In this document: piece after piece, positions 28,801 to 43,800 of the stretch
Position numbering within the stretch: position 1 is the stretch's first letter
Layout: each line of letters starts with the position of its first letter
Assembly: GCF_905475465.1 (NCBI RefSeq)
Contig: NC_062240.1
Coordinates: forward strand, 9,811,001-9,875,000
Direction of reading: 5' to 3'
From: Pieris napi
Lineage: Eukaryota > Arthropoda > Insecta > Lepidoptera > Pieridae
Length of the DNA: 64,000 bases
The notes under the pieces: model-generated
Told to the model about the DNA's origin: nothing
Database searches by the model: none
The model's input: the letters and a program-made list of their open reading frames with translations, nothing else
Program-made: the position numbers and the translations under genes

Positions 28801-31800
28801 TTATATTCAATGTACCTACGTAATATAGTGTTGTATACGTTTCAAAGTAATACCACAAGAAAATTATATTTACCGTCAAACAATGTTTCCGAAAACTGAT
28901 TAATATATGCTCTTAAACCAGCAAAGAGATGTTTATAAAGCGTTTCGCTTTGAGGCAATTGTAGAAGTTTCAAATATGGCTTGATGGATTGTCCTTCTGC
29001 AGCTCCCAGGTTTTTCATAAAGAGACAAGCACGGTCTATAATAGTGAGACCCACTTCGGTTGCTAAGCAACCGGCAGATACCACTGCAAGTTCCGACATT
29101 GCTTCCAGTTCTGAAAGGATTCGAGCTATAGAGGAAAAAAAAACAGTGCCTTTTTTGTATCAGGGTGTACAGGTGTAATTAGATTATATGTTTCAAAATA
29201 TATTATTCAATATTTAAATTAGGATTAAGTGTTTAAATGTACAAAAGGTTTTTACAAGACTGGCGTAGTACATATTTTTAAATTAAACACCACCCTTATC
29301 ACCTCGACGTCTACCACAACTAAGCATTTTCTAAGACAGTGTTTGCCGCGAACCACCAATATGGCGAACCAGCTACCCACTGAAGTATTTCCATTTCGAC
29401 TTAGGGTCCTCAAGAAACGAGCGTACCAATTCTTAAAAGGCACTTACGAGCCTAGAAAAATATTCTTTTCGTAATTCTTAATTTTAAAGTTATAAAAATA
29501 GGTAACACTTAATAGTTAATTTAATCGAATAGTATATTTTATTTGTTATTTGTACATTGTATATCTGTATGAGAAAGTCTATTTCTTCGAGTTTAAAACA
29601 ATACTATCGCACATATACGGATCAAAATATCGTACATGCTGCTATCTGCTTTATCATATCGGAATAAGAAATCATCTTACCAGTAGGCACAGTTGTATTA
29701 ACCAAATTCTCTCTATTAACTGTATTATTTTTCTCAACTATTATAGGCGGTTCTTTAGAGAAATCAGGTGGGCTCATTCTCGCCGGCAAAGTCCTTGCTT
29801 TCATCGGTTTCGACTTGTCATTACAATCGGGTGTGGACACTTTTAATTCAGACAAAATCTTCTTCTTTCCCACGTATTGGAACTGCTCAGCGCAAATTCT
29901 ATAATAAACAAATTATTGAAAATATTTTTTTTAAATTATTATCGACATTTCCCAGATCTTTTTGTGTATGTTTTAGTAAAAAATCATACTTCATCTGACT
30001 TCTATACAAAACTTTTATTATTTTTGTTGTCATACGCATCAATCAAATTACCACCAATTCTAGAGCAGATCTCTAACCATGAGCGAGCAACAAATTGTTT
30101 TTATTGTGTGTATTTTCTAACGTGGAGTATGTATTTATTTTATAACATGATAACACCATATTTTTGTCCTGTAATGTAACTTTAGTAGCATAGCAGAAGG
30201 TAGTAGAAGACTACAGTAGTAGACCTGTCCCGCCACGCACGCTGTTGCATTTCGGGGTTAGCTTTCATACTTACTCTAGAACGTTAAAGAACGATTGTTG
30301 CTGAGCTGACGTATACGTTCTCCACCATTCTACGAGTCTATCTTCATCCAAATATTTCAACACAAACAAGAAACACAGAAGCACATCCCGTACCTCTTCA
30401 GCGGACATCACACCGAATCTAAACACATACAATTAGATAATTTACAAGGTTACATTTAAGTTCAGAACTCAATCTAATCTATGACGTACGTATACGTTCA
30501 GATTAAATAAAGATTTTGATAAAAATACATAAAGACGTTAGAAACGTTCGGAACAAATATGTAACAGACACAAAATGACACAATGAGAGGTCGAGCATAA
30601 GTTTAATAAATGATATATTTATTATTTATATATTTATATGTAAACTTTTGTTTAAATTGCAGATATCTCTATATATATAAAATTCTCGTGTCACAATGTT
30701 CGTTCCCGTACTCCTCCGATACGGCTCGACATATTGTATGCATATTCAGTAAGTCTGACAATCGGCTACTATCTTTCTTTCAAACCCTTGAGTGATAAGG
30801 GGAGTTCACCCCAAAAAAAATATTTTTTTAGACAAACATTTTTGTTCTTATTTTTATGCATATAAAAATACATACTACCCCTAATTTTCATCCCTCTACG
30901 ATCAACCCCTTTTTTTATAAATGTAGATAGTTATTTTTAATGAACTAAGAAAAATGTTTCCTACAAATAATATACATGGCAAAACAACGTTTGCTGGGTT
31001 AGGTAGTAATAAATAAATTTTCACATTTAAAAGTACCACGATTAAAATTATTATCAAAAGTTTCATTACTACTTTGAATTCTCTTAAATTTGTGCATTAT
31101 GGTAACCCATCATATGATTATTTAAATGATTTTAAATCACAAAGGCTGCATATATATTGAAAAAATATAATATATCTTGAAAAATCCATTTATTTTTATC
31201 TTAAAAAGACATTTTACCTGTTAACCTGATCGCCAAGTTCGCTCAATTGCAGTCGAGTATTTCTTGGTAGAGAGTCCCCACCCGACATTGTCGACACAGA
31301 CTCTAGTGAACTATGCGATATGTTATTTACGTTATCTACAAATATAACATTTATTTAACAACACAAGAACAACACGTATACGTTGCAAAATAGTGTTTAA
31401 AAACTATATTACAATTTATAATTGTTTCTAGTATTTTCAGAAATGTCTAACTACAGAAATAGAACTACTAGTTATTAGAACAAAGAGAGGTTTGTATGTG
31501 AATTGAGTCGATAGTCGCTATAGTAAAAATTAAATGGATTACAAAATTTATTGGAACTGGAACAATCCATTCCGTTAAGATCGTGTATTAAATAACAACA
31601 ATTTTGACTATTGCTATTTGCTATTCATTGTTACGCTGCAACTGTATGTATAATATTTATGAAAGGGGAGATGTGAAACTCTCCTGCTGCCTAGATTTTC
31701 GGCCAGAGATCTGCCTGAGCGCGTGATTTTATCTTACCGCTATGTAGGGGGTCCTATGTATAATAAAAAAGGGTGCGTGTACTTATGTACGCGCGTAAGA

Positions 31801-34800
31801 AGTTATACTTCTTTGGCATTATTAAAAATAGTTTTTGATTGCATGCAAATAATTAATTACAATAAAATAATCAAAGACTGGAAAAGGAGTCATTATAGTC
31901 AATAAAGTTCAGTTTACATTTGAAAAATTAAATAAATATGTATTATTATTTATCTCTTACATTTAAAGTGTAACATAAATTATATTATTATTCGAATGTT
32001 ATTTTTAAATTATGTCCAATGCCGTAGCATCTTCCGTGGGCAACTTCATTCTGTTAATTTTGAGCGCATCGTAAAATTTCACTCTCATCAATTTTTCATA
32101 CCGCGGCTAAAGAAGTATAACTTCAATAATAATAAACGAAATGTACGAAGTGAATTTAAATATTATTTCTTTTACAATAAATAGAACTTGTAGTAGGCAT
32201 TTATTCTATATATTTTCCAGTCAGCCATTTTATTTTACCCTTTTGACTTTACAATCTTTTTAAACCTTTCCCCAACCAACAAACACCAAAATCACATCAA
32301 CCCAAATGTTACAAGGAAATATTACCTTTTCCATACATATTGTTAGAAATATTGGGTGGCTCTTTGAAGTGACCCGAATTCCTGACCGGCGTATGATCAA
32401 AATGTAGGGTCAATCGATTCCTTCGTGGCGTACTGTTCGCCGAGGTGATTTCCTTTTGCGTATTTATTACGGGGTATACGCTCGGATCTCCGTCTACCTT
32501 ATCATGACCATTTTCTAATATGGGACTTGCTAGAGATTTTGTTACCAAACGGTGGGCATTATCTGAAATTTTTTTGTTAATAACATACTAAAGAACGACT
32601 CATTTTTATAGTTCAACAATATCTGCCTCTGAAGTAGACAGATGTAGAGAAATATCATTGATTAACTTTTTTTGTGATACTGAACATTTAGAGGACTAGA
32701 TACGAAAAGATTTATTAAAAAACCCATTAAAATTTAATGAAAAAGTTCTTGAACCTTGTGGGTAGTTGTATAAAAACGGTGTAGGTAGGCCGGTTACAAA
32801 GACGTAAATCCAAATGTGACTATTTAATTGTTGTTTCTAAATGTTCTAATTCAACTATTATTAGTGGCCATAAGTCACAATCTAGTCTAGAGCGCTGTCA
32901 AATATGTCAAACTCCATACGGAAAAGGGGCTTTTACAGCTCTTGTCTAGATTTAAGTTTGATTGACGTTACAGTTTCCAGGCTTCAGGTTGGTATCTCGA
33001 GTTACAATCTCGTCTTGAGCGCCTTCAAGTTTGTATAAACTATACACAATTAAAGTACTTTTACAGTTTGATAAAAGTTTGATTGACGTTATAGATATTG
33101 ACCACAAACTTTTATTATTATTAAAACAGGTACATATCTTACCGAGTACAATAGTGAGCCAAGGCGCATAGAGTTGTGCGAGCCTCGCTCTCGCCTGCCT
33201 TGTGTTGTACCGATCGTCGTGTTCGTGCTTCGTTAGTAAATTACGTAACACGTTTAACGCTACACGGCGCTTTTGCGGGGCTTCTCGGAGTGATTGCTCT
33301 ACCTGTACCAAATTATGATTGACATTTTCTACCAAGGACATAGTTTTGGAAGCGGGATGACTGGCTTTATTTAGCGGTAGTAAAAATTTGCTTAAAATTT
33401 TAAGTAGTTTGTTTAATTTCAGTTTTCTTTTTTTAAATCTATTAACGTACTTTATTGACTTGTGTTTTCTGTGTCGTATATTTTGTTTAGTAAATGAAAT
33501 CTGTTTTGGCTTTGTATATTATCTGAGTGATTTCTTTTTTATAATAAATAAATAAATACATAATTATAGTATTAAACATAACAATTTTTATATACATAAT
33601 TGTATATCATCTACTCTAATATTATAAAGAGGTAACAATTTAGTTGATCCCTTTAAATAGGCTCCAAAACTACTAAAGACTAAAGATGATGTACCACAGT
33701 TTTTCAGTTTTTTTATAATTAAAATCCACGATACCATGTCTAACAAAAAAATATATTTAATTAATAATTAAGTTTATTAACCGAGATAACTTTAGGCTAT
33801 AAGACATCGTGCAACCACAGCTTGTTAGCTAATAAAGGAAACAATATATTGAAACAAAATTTTTACTCACATGTTTAATAAGAATACCAGCCAAGAAGTG
33901 TCTCATTATAAAATCTTCAGTTAATTTCAGCTTTGCGGGATCTAAAACAGTGAAATTGTTATTCAGATATTCCAGTGTTTTGTGTAACTATTTGCCTCTT
34001 GTGAGGTACAATTAAAGTAAAATTACTTTATATTTTAATTACATTTATTTTTCCAATAAATTAAAAATTTATTTTTGTTTCCCCTACGAATTTGTAAACA
34101 TAGATTTGATAGATATTACTAGAAAAGCAGGCATAATATATATAAAATAAAAAGTACTAAGGGTGAAGTGCAAGAAGTAACAATGAACAATAAAAAAAAA
34201 CTAAAACCTAAGTAAAAGTTTTATCTCATGGCGCACTATATTTATATCATTATCCTTTCAAACCAGTATGATATGATACTATAATCTCGAGAAAAAATTA
34301 AGTAAAATAAAACGGGGATCTGTGCAACAGGTGGTTCTGCCCCTTGGTATCGCAAATAACATGGGAAGAAAATCCCATAGGTACGGAGAAACCCAGTTCT
34401 TGGACACTACCCTCCTGAAGACTTTCTGTACATAGTAGGCCAAGTGTGAGTCCCGTCTGGTTTCCAATTAATTGTACCTATCTATCAGCGGTAGAGATTT
34501 AACCTAATAATAACTAACCTTCATCAGAATCCTTGGTAATTTTGTTAGCGAGCAGAGGCAAGTTGAACGGTACGTAGTGTTCGTGAGAACAAATTGTTTG
34601 CAAAAATGTGAACTTGAAGTCGAACAACGCTTTTGGATCGCAACTCTTGAACTTCTCTAGGTACTTTTTGATTTGACGGAACACGAAACCGCGATCCATT
34701 AATGAGAGACATGACTGAAACAGAACGGTGATTCGTTGATGACCAATATATTAATAATACTTATTAATTATACATAAATATACCATAGTATACCTTCTAG

Positions 34801-37800
34801 AATTGTAAAATACGTTTGCAACAAAAACGTATTCAACTTTTTGGGGGCCTCATAACCTAGCGGTCTTATTAAGCGGCAGCTAGGTAAGGGGTACCGGGTT
34901 CGATTCCCGGTTCGAGGGGAAGTTTTAATTTAATTTAAATTTGTTCTCGGCCTTTGGGAGGGTTGTGCGGTACCGGGCGAGTGCCTAAACCGTACTTGGA
35001 GGACTTGGTCGAATTTCTAAGGCAAAAAGCACGAATTATAAAAATCTTATACTTGACGCTGGCTAATGCACAAACCGTGCCAGAGCCATAAAAAAAACGT
35101 TGGCGACTTCCGAGACGGCGGGCTCCCACTCGCCTATGAATACATATATCGAAATAGGAATTGTAATATTTACTTGGAATATTATTGGAGTAGTGACTTT
35201 GCCAGTCCTCTGGATTTTTTTTTAGCAAAATAAGGTCCCGCACCACAAACGTCGGGGGGATTAAGAAAATTTATAGTAAAAAAACCTTATACAATTATAA
35301 TATACTAAATACAAACCTTATATAATTTTAAAATACTTTTAAACTACCTACTCGACTTCTTTAATCAGCGACTAACTTAACAAGAATTAAGGTATATTGA
35401 TTCTGGTTCAAGAGGAATTATTAGACAAATTTTACAAGCTTACCTTGAGGAATAAAGCCAAATTTTTGTTGAATATATGTGTTTGCATCGGTTGTTGCAA
35501 TATGTATGACGGCTCCACGGTACTGACCAGTCTATCAATATTCTCCAATAATTCCGAGTGAAAACGCTCGTGGCGAGACATCTACACGTAAAAACGTCTG
35601 TTAGTATCATGCAATTTCCCTCAAAAACCAGATGAAACAAAACAAGTCCTGGAATAGATGAATAATAGGCAGGCACCGCAAACTTACAGCAAGTGTAGAC
35701 ACGTTCAGGAAAAACAAAACTTAAAAATCGTTTACAGCATCAGCATACAAATCTGTTGACTTGTTAGATTTTTAAGCATAGATTTTATCGAGGGCTTTGA
35801 GCGCGGCGACCAAATCAAGAAATTCCGAAACGAAAATAACCTAACACACGATGACGTAATATAGGTGCGGCCAATACGCATTAGAGCGGGACAGAACGCA
35901 TACTGCGTATTCACATCTCGCTGACGAAATCGGTGACGTAGCGTAAGCGCTGAGTCTGGTAGAGTGGTAGATTGAATTAATACAAAAGAAAAAAATACTG
36001 CATAAATAAAAACATAATTATAATTGCATAAGTTATTTGAGACATGCTAAGGCTGATTTCCTCACGAGGTTTTGCTTAACCGTACGAGTGAGGATTAAAT
36101 GCGCTCATAGAAAGTCCATTGGTGTACAACCGGGATCGAACCTATGCGATGAGAGTCGCACGCTCAAGCTACTAGGCCAACTGCTCCATACTCTTATTAT
36201 CTGCAATTCCTGAATGGGCTCTATAGAACATAGGCGTTTCAAGGTAGAGCCTAAGATTTTCTAACATATTAATTTAATACAAATATTTGATATGCAAAAT
36301 CAGTGATTCAACCTAAGCTATGAAGCAAATAATTACATAAAAATATTTCTAATTGAACTTTTCTAAAAAATAATTAATACCTTTATCCTTCCAGTATTGA
36401 TCAAATACTGCACCATACTCTTCACAATAGCATCGAAGAAAAAGCTTGAATATTGCATGAATTTGTGTCCTAGCAGAAAGTCCTGCTGCGTGGGATCAAC
36501 GAACATGTGTAATGGGGCAGTTAAAACTGTATGCAACTTTAGTTCCACGCAGTTGAAGACATACTGAAAAATAAATAAGTTAAGTACCAGAAATTTCAAT
36601 CACCTGCGTTCGAAACATGAACATAATTATTTAGAAATTTAGTTTGGAGGGCGTAAGACAAACTTATTGGATATACTTTTAATCCTATAAATAAAACAAA
36701 GTGTACGGATGTTTTAAGGTTCGAATAAACTCAAGGATTGAGATTTTCACAAGTGTTAGGGAAAAAAAATAGTCTCTTAAAGGCCTATTCAAACCTGAGC
36801 GATATTCGCTGCCACTGTGGGTAGAGGTACATACCGCGCGGGTTTCTCTCAGGTATTTAGTATCAAGTACCGCGGCTAGAGCGACCTGAGCGATATTTTC
36901 GTGTGAACAGTAATATTACCGCATACTCACTGGGTTTTCTCTGCCGCAGACGGTAGCGAATACCGCTTAGGTCTGAACAGGCCTTTATTCATAAACATAG
37001 ACTAACTGCACTCTTTTACGCTTTCGTCTCTTTTTATTTTTGTTTATGCTACGATGAAAACAGAATAAAATACACACCTTTATATAACTGTCCAGTAAAT
37101 CTTTACGTCCATATTCGTGGATCATATGAACAAATTGTATCATTAGCTTTACAATTTGATAGCCCATATCGCGTGAATAACCCTTTTCAACTGTCTAAAA
37201 AAAAATCATTCATTCATTAAAATGGCTAAGTGTTGTGAAGACATTATTTTATCAAAAATAAATATCATATTTATTGCGTCTTCACAAATGTCATTTAAAA
37301 ATTGAAAATACCAGTAATATATATATATTTTATTACACTAACTGTAACTAATATTTTTGTTGTAAACTCTTTAAAAAAAAATTCGCAAAAAAAGAGCCTA
37401 TTAGTTGTTTGTACATGAATCCACCAAGTCTAAAAGCAAGCAACCATGTTATTTTATAATAGAATTAGCTTCTGGACTTACCATAAGTTCAAACAGTTGA
37501 TTTAATATAGTCGGCAAGAAGGCTACGAGAGAGCTTAATTGTATCCCGTGTGCGGCTTTTAAAGCATTTGTGACGTCATGAGGTGAAATGGGACTAGAGG
37601 GGGGAGATGTATTTATCAATCTCTCTATAGAGCTGAATAGAGTATGTAAATGAGGGTCTCTGGTCTCCACAGTGGAGTCGAGGACAAGTTGGCAACGGAA
37701 GAGCTGCTTCTCACCTTCAACCCATACCACTTCGGGGCCTGAGTTCTGGAAAGGTATAAGGTATATATAGAAATAAATAATAGTTTAAAAAAACTAAAAA

Positions 37801-40800
37801 ACACGCTTTTAAAGCACATCAAACTAAAAAGTGAAAAATAATTCCTAATTTAGGCTGAAAATGGTAATGAACAAAAAATACTGGTTTTATTGTGAAAAAG
37901 CGTAGGTTGCTCGATAGACGAAAAATATGGCACAGAGCGCCAATTATTTTTCACTTTTTAGTTTCATGTGCTTTAAAAGCGTGTTTTTTAGTTTTTTAAA
38001 CTATCATTTATTTTTTAGTTAAATTTTTTTTATTTTTTTCATTTTTTTTTCGGATTATTGCATTGTCATCGATTTTTGACAGGTGCGCAAAGTTTGAATT
38101 AAATCTGTCCGTTAAAAGTGGGTCAAAATCGAGTCCGAAGGAGTCGGTTACATACATACATACATACATACAGGTGAAGCTAATATAAAGCGTGTAAAAA
38201 AGAATTTCTTTTTTGCGATAGCTGTGTTAATAAAAAATTAATCGAAACGATAATATTTCATATCACATACCCCTTTTCCGAGTCCCAATGGATGAATAGA
38301 TAAATATCCAGATGGCAAGTGTGTTGCAATTGGCAAGTTCACAAATTCGTCAATAAATTTGTCGTTTTTAAGCAACGGCACCCAGGCATAACTGAAATAA
38401 AAGTTTAATAAGAACTTGTTGAAATTAGACAAACCACTTTATCCCATCTCTTACTATAATATTGTGATAAAAAGAGACAGAAAAGACAAAAATTCTATAA
38501 AAATACGATGGTTTTTTAACGTACACGAGCACACACACACGGCTATAGAAGTACAGTACGTATATAGAAATGAATTAAAATCCGCAAAAAATATTCTACA
38601 GATTTGTAAGTATTTTTTTTATTACTGTACATCGCCTCTGTGTTTGAAGTCTACTCCGGGGTTTCAGAGTACCATTCCCGACAGTAAAATTATTTGGGGT
38701 CGGTAGGCGCAGAACGATCTTGCAAAATGCAAACACAAAAATTGATTATCTTACCCAATACAAGTTTCCACATTGGTATCATTTTTCTTAGCAATATCGC
38801 AAGATATATGGTGAAACGTGAAGAGCAAGTGATGTTGGGTGGTTAATGTAGTCGGGAGTCGAATCTTGGCCTCATCGCACCAGCTCGGGTTTGCGTTATG
38901 ATGTAACACTGCACACTTATACTGGTCTGTCATACCTATACGTCCGTGAATTATCTAAAAATGTATAATAACTTCTGCTAATTATAGTATATTTATTAGT
39001 GTTTAATAATTTATCTTTGAGTCTGTTACGCTATAAAAAGTGACACTTTCACTTAACTATTCGAGAATTCAAGCACATTAATTGTGATACAAACATTAGT
39101 ATTTGAAGAAGATTTATTACTTATACTTTTTTTAGGAACTCAAAAATAGACAAAATGCTGATAAAAAAAATATATCTAGACAGTGGTAGTAAGACAAATT
39201 TGCATATGATCCTATCACTAGAAAAATTTTTAATTAATAAAAAATATTTATCAAATGAAAAACACATTTTATTTACAAAAAAAAATATTACCTGTAACGC
39301 TTTAACATCGCCCGTATCGCTGTCCTTCACTTCGATTGTGCAGGAAATATTCCGCGCTCGCACGAAGACTTTCTGAGATTCAAAATTGAGGGCTAACGGT
39401 CGGACGTATAGGTGATGAATGTATGCTGCATACGGTTGTTCAGGCTCAAAATTGTATGTAGAAAGCTCCAAGGTTAATGGCGATATTGGTGGCAATGGAA
39501 ACGGCTTTAGTGCAGCATAGGAACTCGTCATACAATCTATAAATAGTATATAATAGCATCAAAAATTATATAAATTTCAGTAAATCTGCTTACGTAATAC
39601 TTAAACCGCCCCATACTATAATTTTGGTTTCAGCGTTAAAGAACAAATTAAACACTAGTTAAGAGAGCTTAAAACTTAAGAGGTTAGATTAAAGAGTTAA
39701 GGAATTTAATCCACAATATTTTTACTTCCCTCACACTATTCAATATGAGCAGATCTAGGGGGTGTCAAGGTCATGACCCCCTTGCACTTGCACAGAGTAT
39801 TACTATATTATCACAAAATATTAGTCGAAATTGTTACAAATTAGCTTTTATTTGATATAGATATTAAGACTCTGTGTAAAATTGTTCCAAATTGGAAACA
39901 TTTCTAGTACCAACATTACAGTAGTTTTTACAATTAAATTAGCTGAGTGTAAATTCTACTTTTCTTTGAAAATAATTTGTTGTATGCAGTACATACTTGG
40001 TACTTGTTCTATACACGGTAGGATACTAATAGAGAGCCACCCAGGTATCGCATTCAATTTAGCCAATTTTTCTGGTTTTCTAAAGTCTTGCAGAATTTTC
40101 AATAAGTCATCATCGGACATTTTGTTTGGCTCCTGTCGATATATCGCTGGGAATTCTGGCGTTGTATCCAAATCGTTACTATATAATCTGTAAAAAATTA
40201 TTGGCTAATTTGTTGTACATGGGATTAATAAATGATAACTGGGATTATCAAATGATAACTGGGGTAATTTTTATCAATTATGAATAAAAATTTAAGAGGT
40301 TTTATTTAAATATGTTAAAAAGTTAATTGAGCTTTACGCTACACCCACTAAATTAGAAAAACAAGTATAATTTTTGTTATTAATAATGAATTATTCTAAG
40401 GCCAAGATATATTTTAATTCCGGTGTTTTATTGTAGTGTTGTGTACCGTGGAGGGAAGTTTTAAACTGACACCAAAAAATCTAAAGGTGAAACATTAACG
40501 TGATGAAAATCTTTTCGATTCTACGTATATTTTTTTTTATAAATACTTTATAAAAGCATAAATATAAACAGATTTTTATAAGTAAATAAGATAAGATTTT
40601 TTTTAAGATAAAGATATTAAAAAAAAAATACCTGAACAAAGGTTTTGCTGCCCAAGCAAAAGGCATTCTATAATTTCCGACACGATTTGCATAGGCCTGC
40701 ACATTTTTGTGGACTTTGAGGCCTAATCGAGGGTCTTTTGTGGCTTTTTGGTAGGGCTCCAGCACTTGACTTACGTGACCTTGAAGAATCTTATCGATCC

Positions 40801-43800
40801 TCACAACCAAAAATAAATCCGGGTGTGGGTTGTTCACTGATAACATGACCTGAAAATTACAAATGAATATTATATTAAAGCAGCGTCCTAACGACCATAG
40901 AGCTATAACAAGAATATTTTTCATGTCGAAGATCTTTATTTTAACTAGCATTAAAAAAAGTTTTTTTTAATGCTTTTATAAATATACACTATTTCACCGT
41001 GACCACGCACGCTGTGAAGCACGCGAAAAGTCGGTTAAATTTAAAATTATAAAAATAATTGTAAATACATAACTTAAATCCGGTAAAAAATTGTTTTATT
41101 ATCAAATGTGTGAAAGTTATGTCAATAAAAGACAATACTAAATACAGTCAAACCTGGATAAGCGAGATTTCAAGGGACCACAATTTTATTCTCGCTTATA
41201 GAGGTTTCTCACTAACCCGAGTTTCTCGCTAATACAGGTACATGGATAGCGTTTCTCTCTTATAGAGGTACGCAGCAAGTATGAATGTAGTAAATATGTA
41301 ATATGATAAACATATTATGTACCTACATATATATTTTTAATAGTGTGTATACTTATTTACATTTATAAAAATCCGTCAATTTCGTTTGGGTTTCTGTTTT
41401 TGTATTTTGAATGTGTTTCTCTAACTCATAAATTTTGTCGAATATTGCTTGACCAACAACCGCCGTGTATTCAAAGTACTGATGGACTGTCTCCAACGCA
41501 TTTAAAGCTAGCTTCGTTGGAATGATCTTTATTTTTGTTTCCGGAATCAGTGCCTCGTCTTCACTGTCATTTCCAGCAATACAGGTGTTCACACAATTCT
41601 TAACGATATCGTCGTCGGTTTGTTCTCCAGGGGTAGTTACGTCGTCATCAATTTGAACGAAATCTTCGAAGCTCGGCATTAACATATTGGATTCGTGAGA
41701 CACAAGCTTAGTCCATTCCTGTTTGCTAGGTCCAGCTTCAACATCATTTTCTTCTGGCAGGTCTTGCTCATCTGTACTTTTCCAAAACCCAGCTTTCTTG
41801 AAGCAGTTTTTGACAGTAATGTCACTGACTAAGTACCATGCTTTTCTAGCAAATTTCATGACAAACAGGACGGTACACAGGCACACGTGTCCAGTCGAAA
41901 AGAATGCGATAAAATAACAACGTTATTTTGTTCCACAAAATGGAATATGTAGGTAATATTGACGAGAAAACACTACAAAAACAATGGTAGGAAGTTCCAC
42001 GAAAGTTAAGAATGAGTCATAAAATAGCAGATGTTAAATTTGTAATTTGTTTTGTCATTTGTTGTGTACAATAATATAAATAAATAAAGCCCGACTGTCG
42101 CTTATAGAGGTAAAGATAAGTAGCAGTCTCACTTACGGAGGTGCATGCATTGATATACAAAAAACCCAAGATGCACACTCAACGTCAAAAAAACGTCCTC
42201 AAGAAATGAGCGCAACATTCTAAATTGTGCGCTCATTTCAAATAGTCTCGTGTCTAATAAGTGGAGTCGATGTTATTTATTTGTGTTTTTTTTTTATAAA
42301 TAAATTTATGTAAGTACTTTTGAAATTTTTTGTGTGTACTTTTTGACAAATATATTTACGCTATATAAAGTGTAGGTCAGGAGGTAGACAATTTAATTTT
42401 TTTTTTTAATTAAAGAAAAAACTTTTTAACCGGATTAAAGTTATGTATTATTATACATTTACAACTATTTAACATCCAACACCTTTTGTCTTCAGTCACC
42501 GTGACCACGCACGCTGTAAAGCACCCGAAAAGTCGGATAAATTTAAAATTATGTTAAATAGTTGTAAATAAAAAAGTCATGTTCGACTCAACTCAATACC
42601 TTGTCCTACCGACCACGGTCGGTCGTAAAATTTTATTGCTTAAAGTACGTATACACTGCGTTGTAATAACAACTTTAAGCAATCCGCGTAAGGTTGATTT
42701 TGCAATAATATATGCTTGTAACATATACTGTTATAGACATACTGTTATAGAAAGGGACAGAAATAGTGTTTCGGGACACTTTCGAGCGTCACTTTTATTC
42801 GAGACTGTGCATCTTGGGTTTTTTGTATATCAATGGGTGCATGAGGGAAAAACGACTCTCTCTTACAGAGGTTTCTGTTTCTCGCTAATAGATGTTTTGG
42901 TAGCTTAAAATGACGGGTCCCGGCTATTACTCTCACTTATCCAGTTCTCACTTACCCAGGTTTGACTGTATACACTAGACAAATAACATGGAAAACTGTT
43001 TCTTTGAACCCACATACCTGTTTCTTTGAATTAAACCACTCCTCCGGTATTTGTTTAACATCCACCTTGACATCATACTTAAAGTTCTCGACTAATGACT
43101 TGGTACACTCATTTTCCTTTATAAGATCTTTAACAGCCGCGTGATTGAGATCAAAATGAAAGTTCTCCGTCACTTTTCTTCCGCTACGTGCATCGTATAT
43201 TGCTAAGTGAGTAAAATAAGGTTCGACTTGGCATAACAACTCTTTGTCACCATCTATGGGTGCTTGTAATCTGAATTTCAGACTCTCGCACTTCAGTAAT
43301 ATTCTTTGACCGAAATGTTCTCTGGAAATACAATAACAGTATTTTAGACATTTGATTGGACGTTGGTAAAGTATAAATAAAGAGGACCAGTAGGGGGTCT
43401 TTATTTATACATTTACGTTATACGTTCGTTCGTACGTTCTTATACGCTCGTTTGTTCAAGGAAGAATTAATGGGGTTTTTAATTTTGGCTTTTATAAATA
43501 ACTTGCACTTATCAGTTCTTTACACCACTATCTCTTTTCATAGTGTTAAACATAATTTGATAAAAGGAGAGAATATACGTATATCCTGATATAGCGCTGC
43601 GGTGATAGCGCACCCAATAAAATACTTTACTGCATTGCTTTTAAAAATTGTGCAGTCTTCTGAACTTTCCAAATTGAAACATTAATAATAAAGTAAGAAT
43701 CCAGCTCCGCCAAAACCCTATATGAGCCTTGGCCTCAGATAACATTCTTTTTTTTTCATAGGCAGGAAGGTGAGTCACGTTGTTGATTTTTGGATTTGAG

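Noticed and set aside
29622..29873. Separate small minus-strand gene
   Set aside because: The frame is part of a DOCK exon (29898-29681) that joins in phase to its neighbours.
34842..34920. Second tRNA-like sequence
   Set aside because: A near-identical longer copy at 60460-60722 shows it is the head of a SINE family.
38149..38173. Possible CRISPR-like or regulatory repeat
   Set aside because: A simple CATA microsatellite with no spacers.
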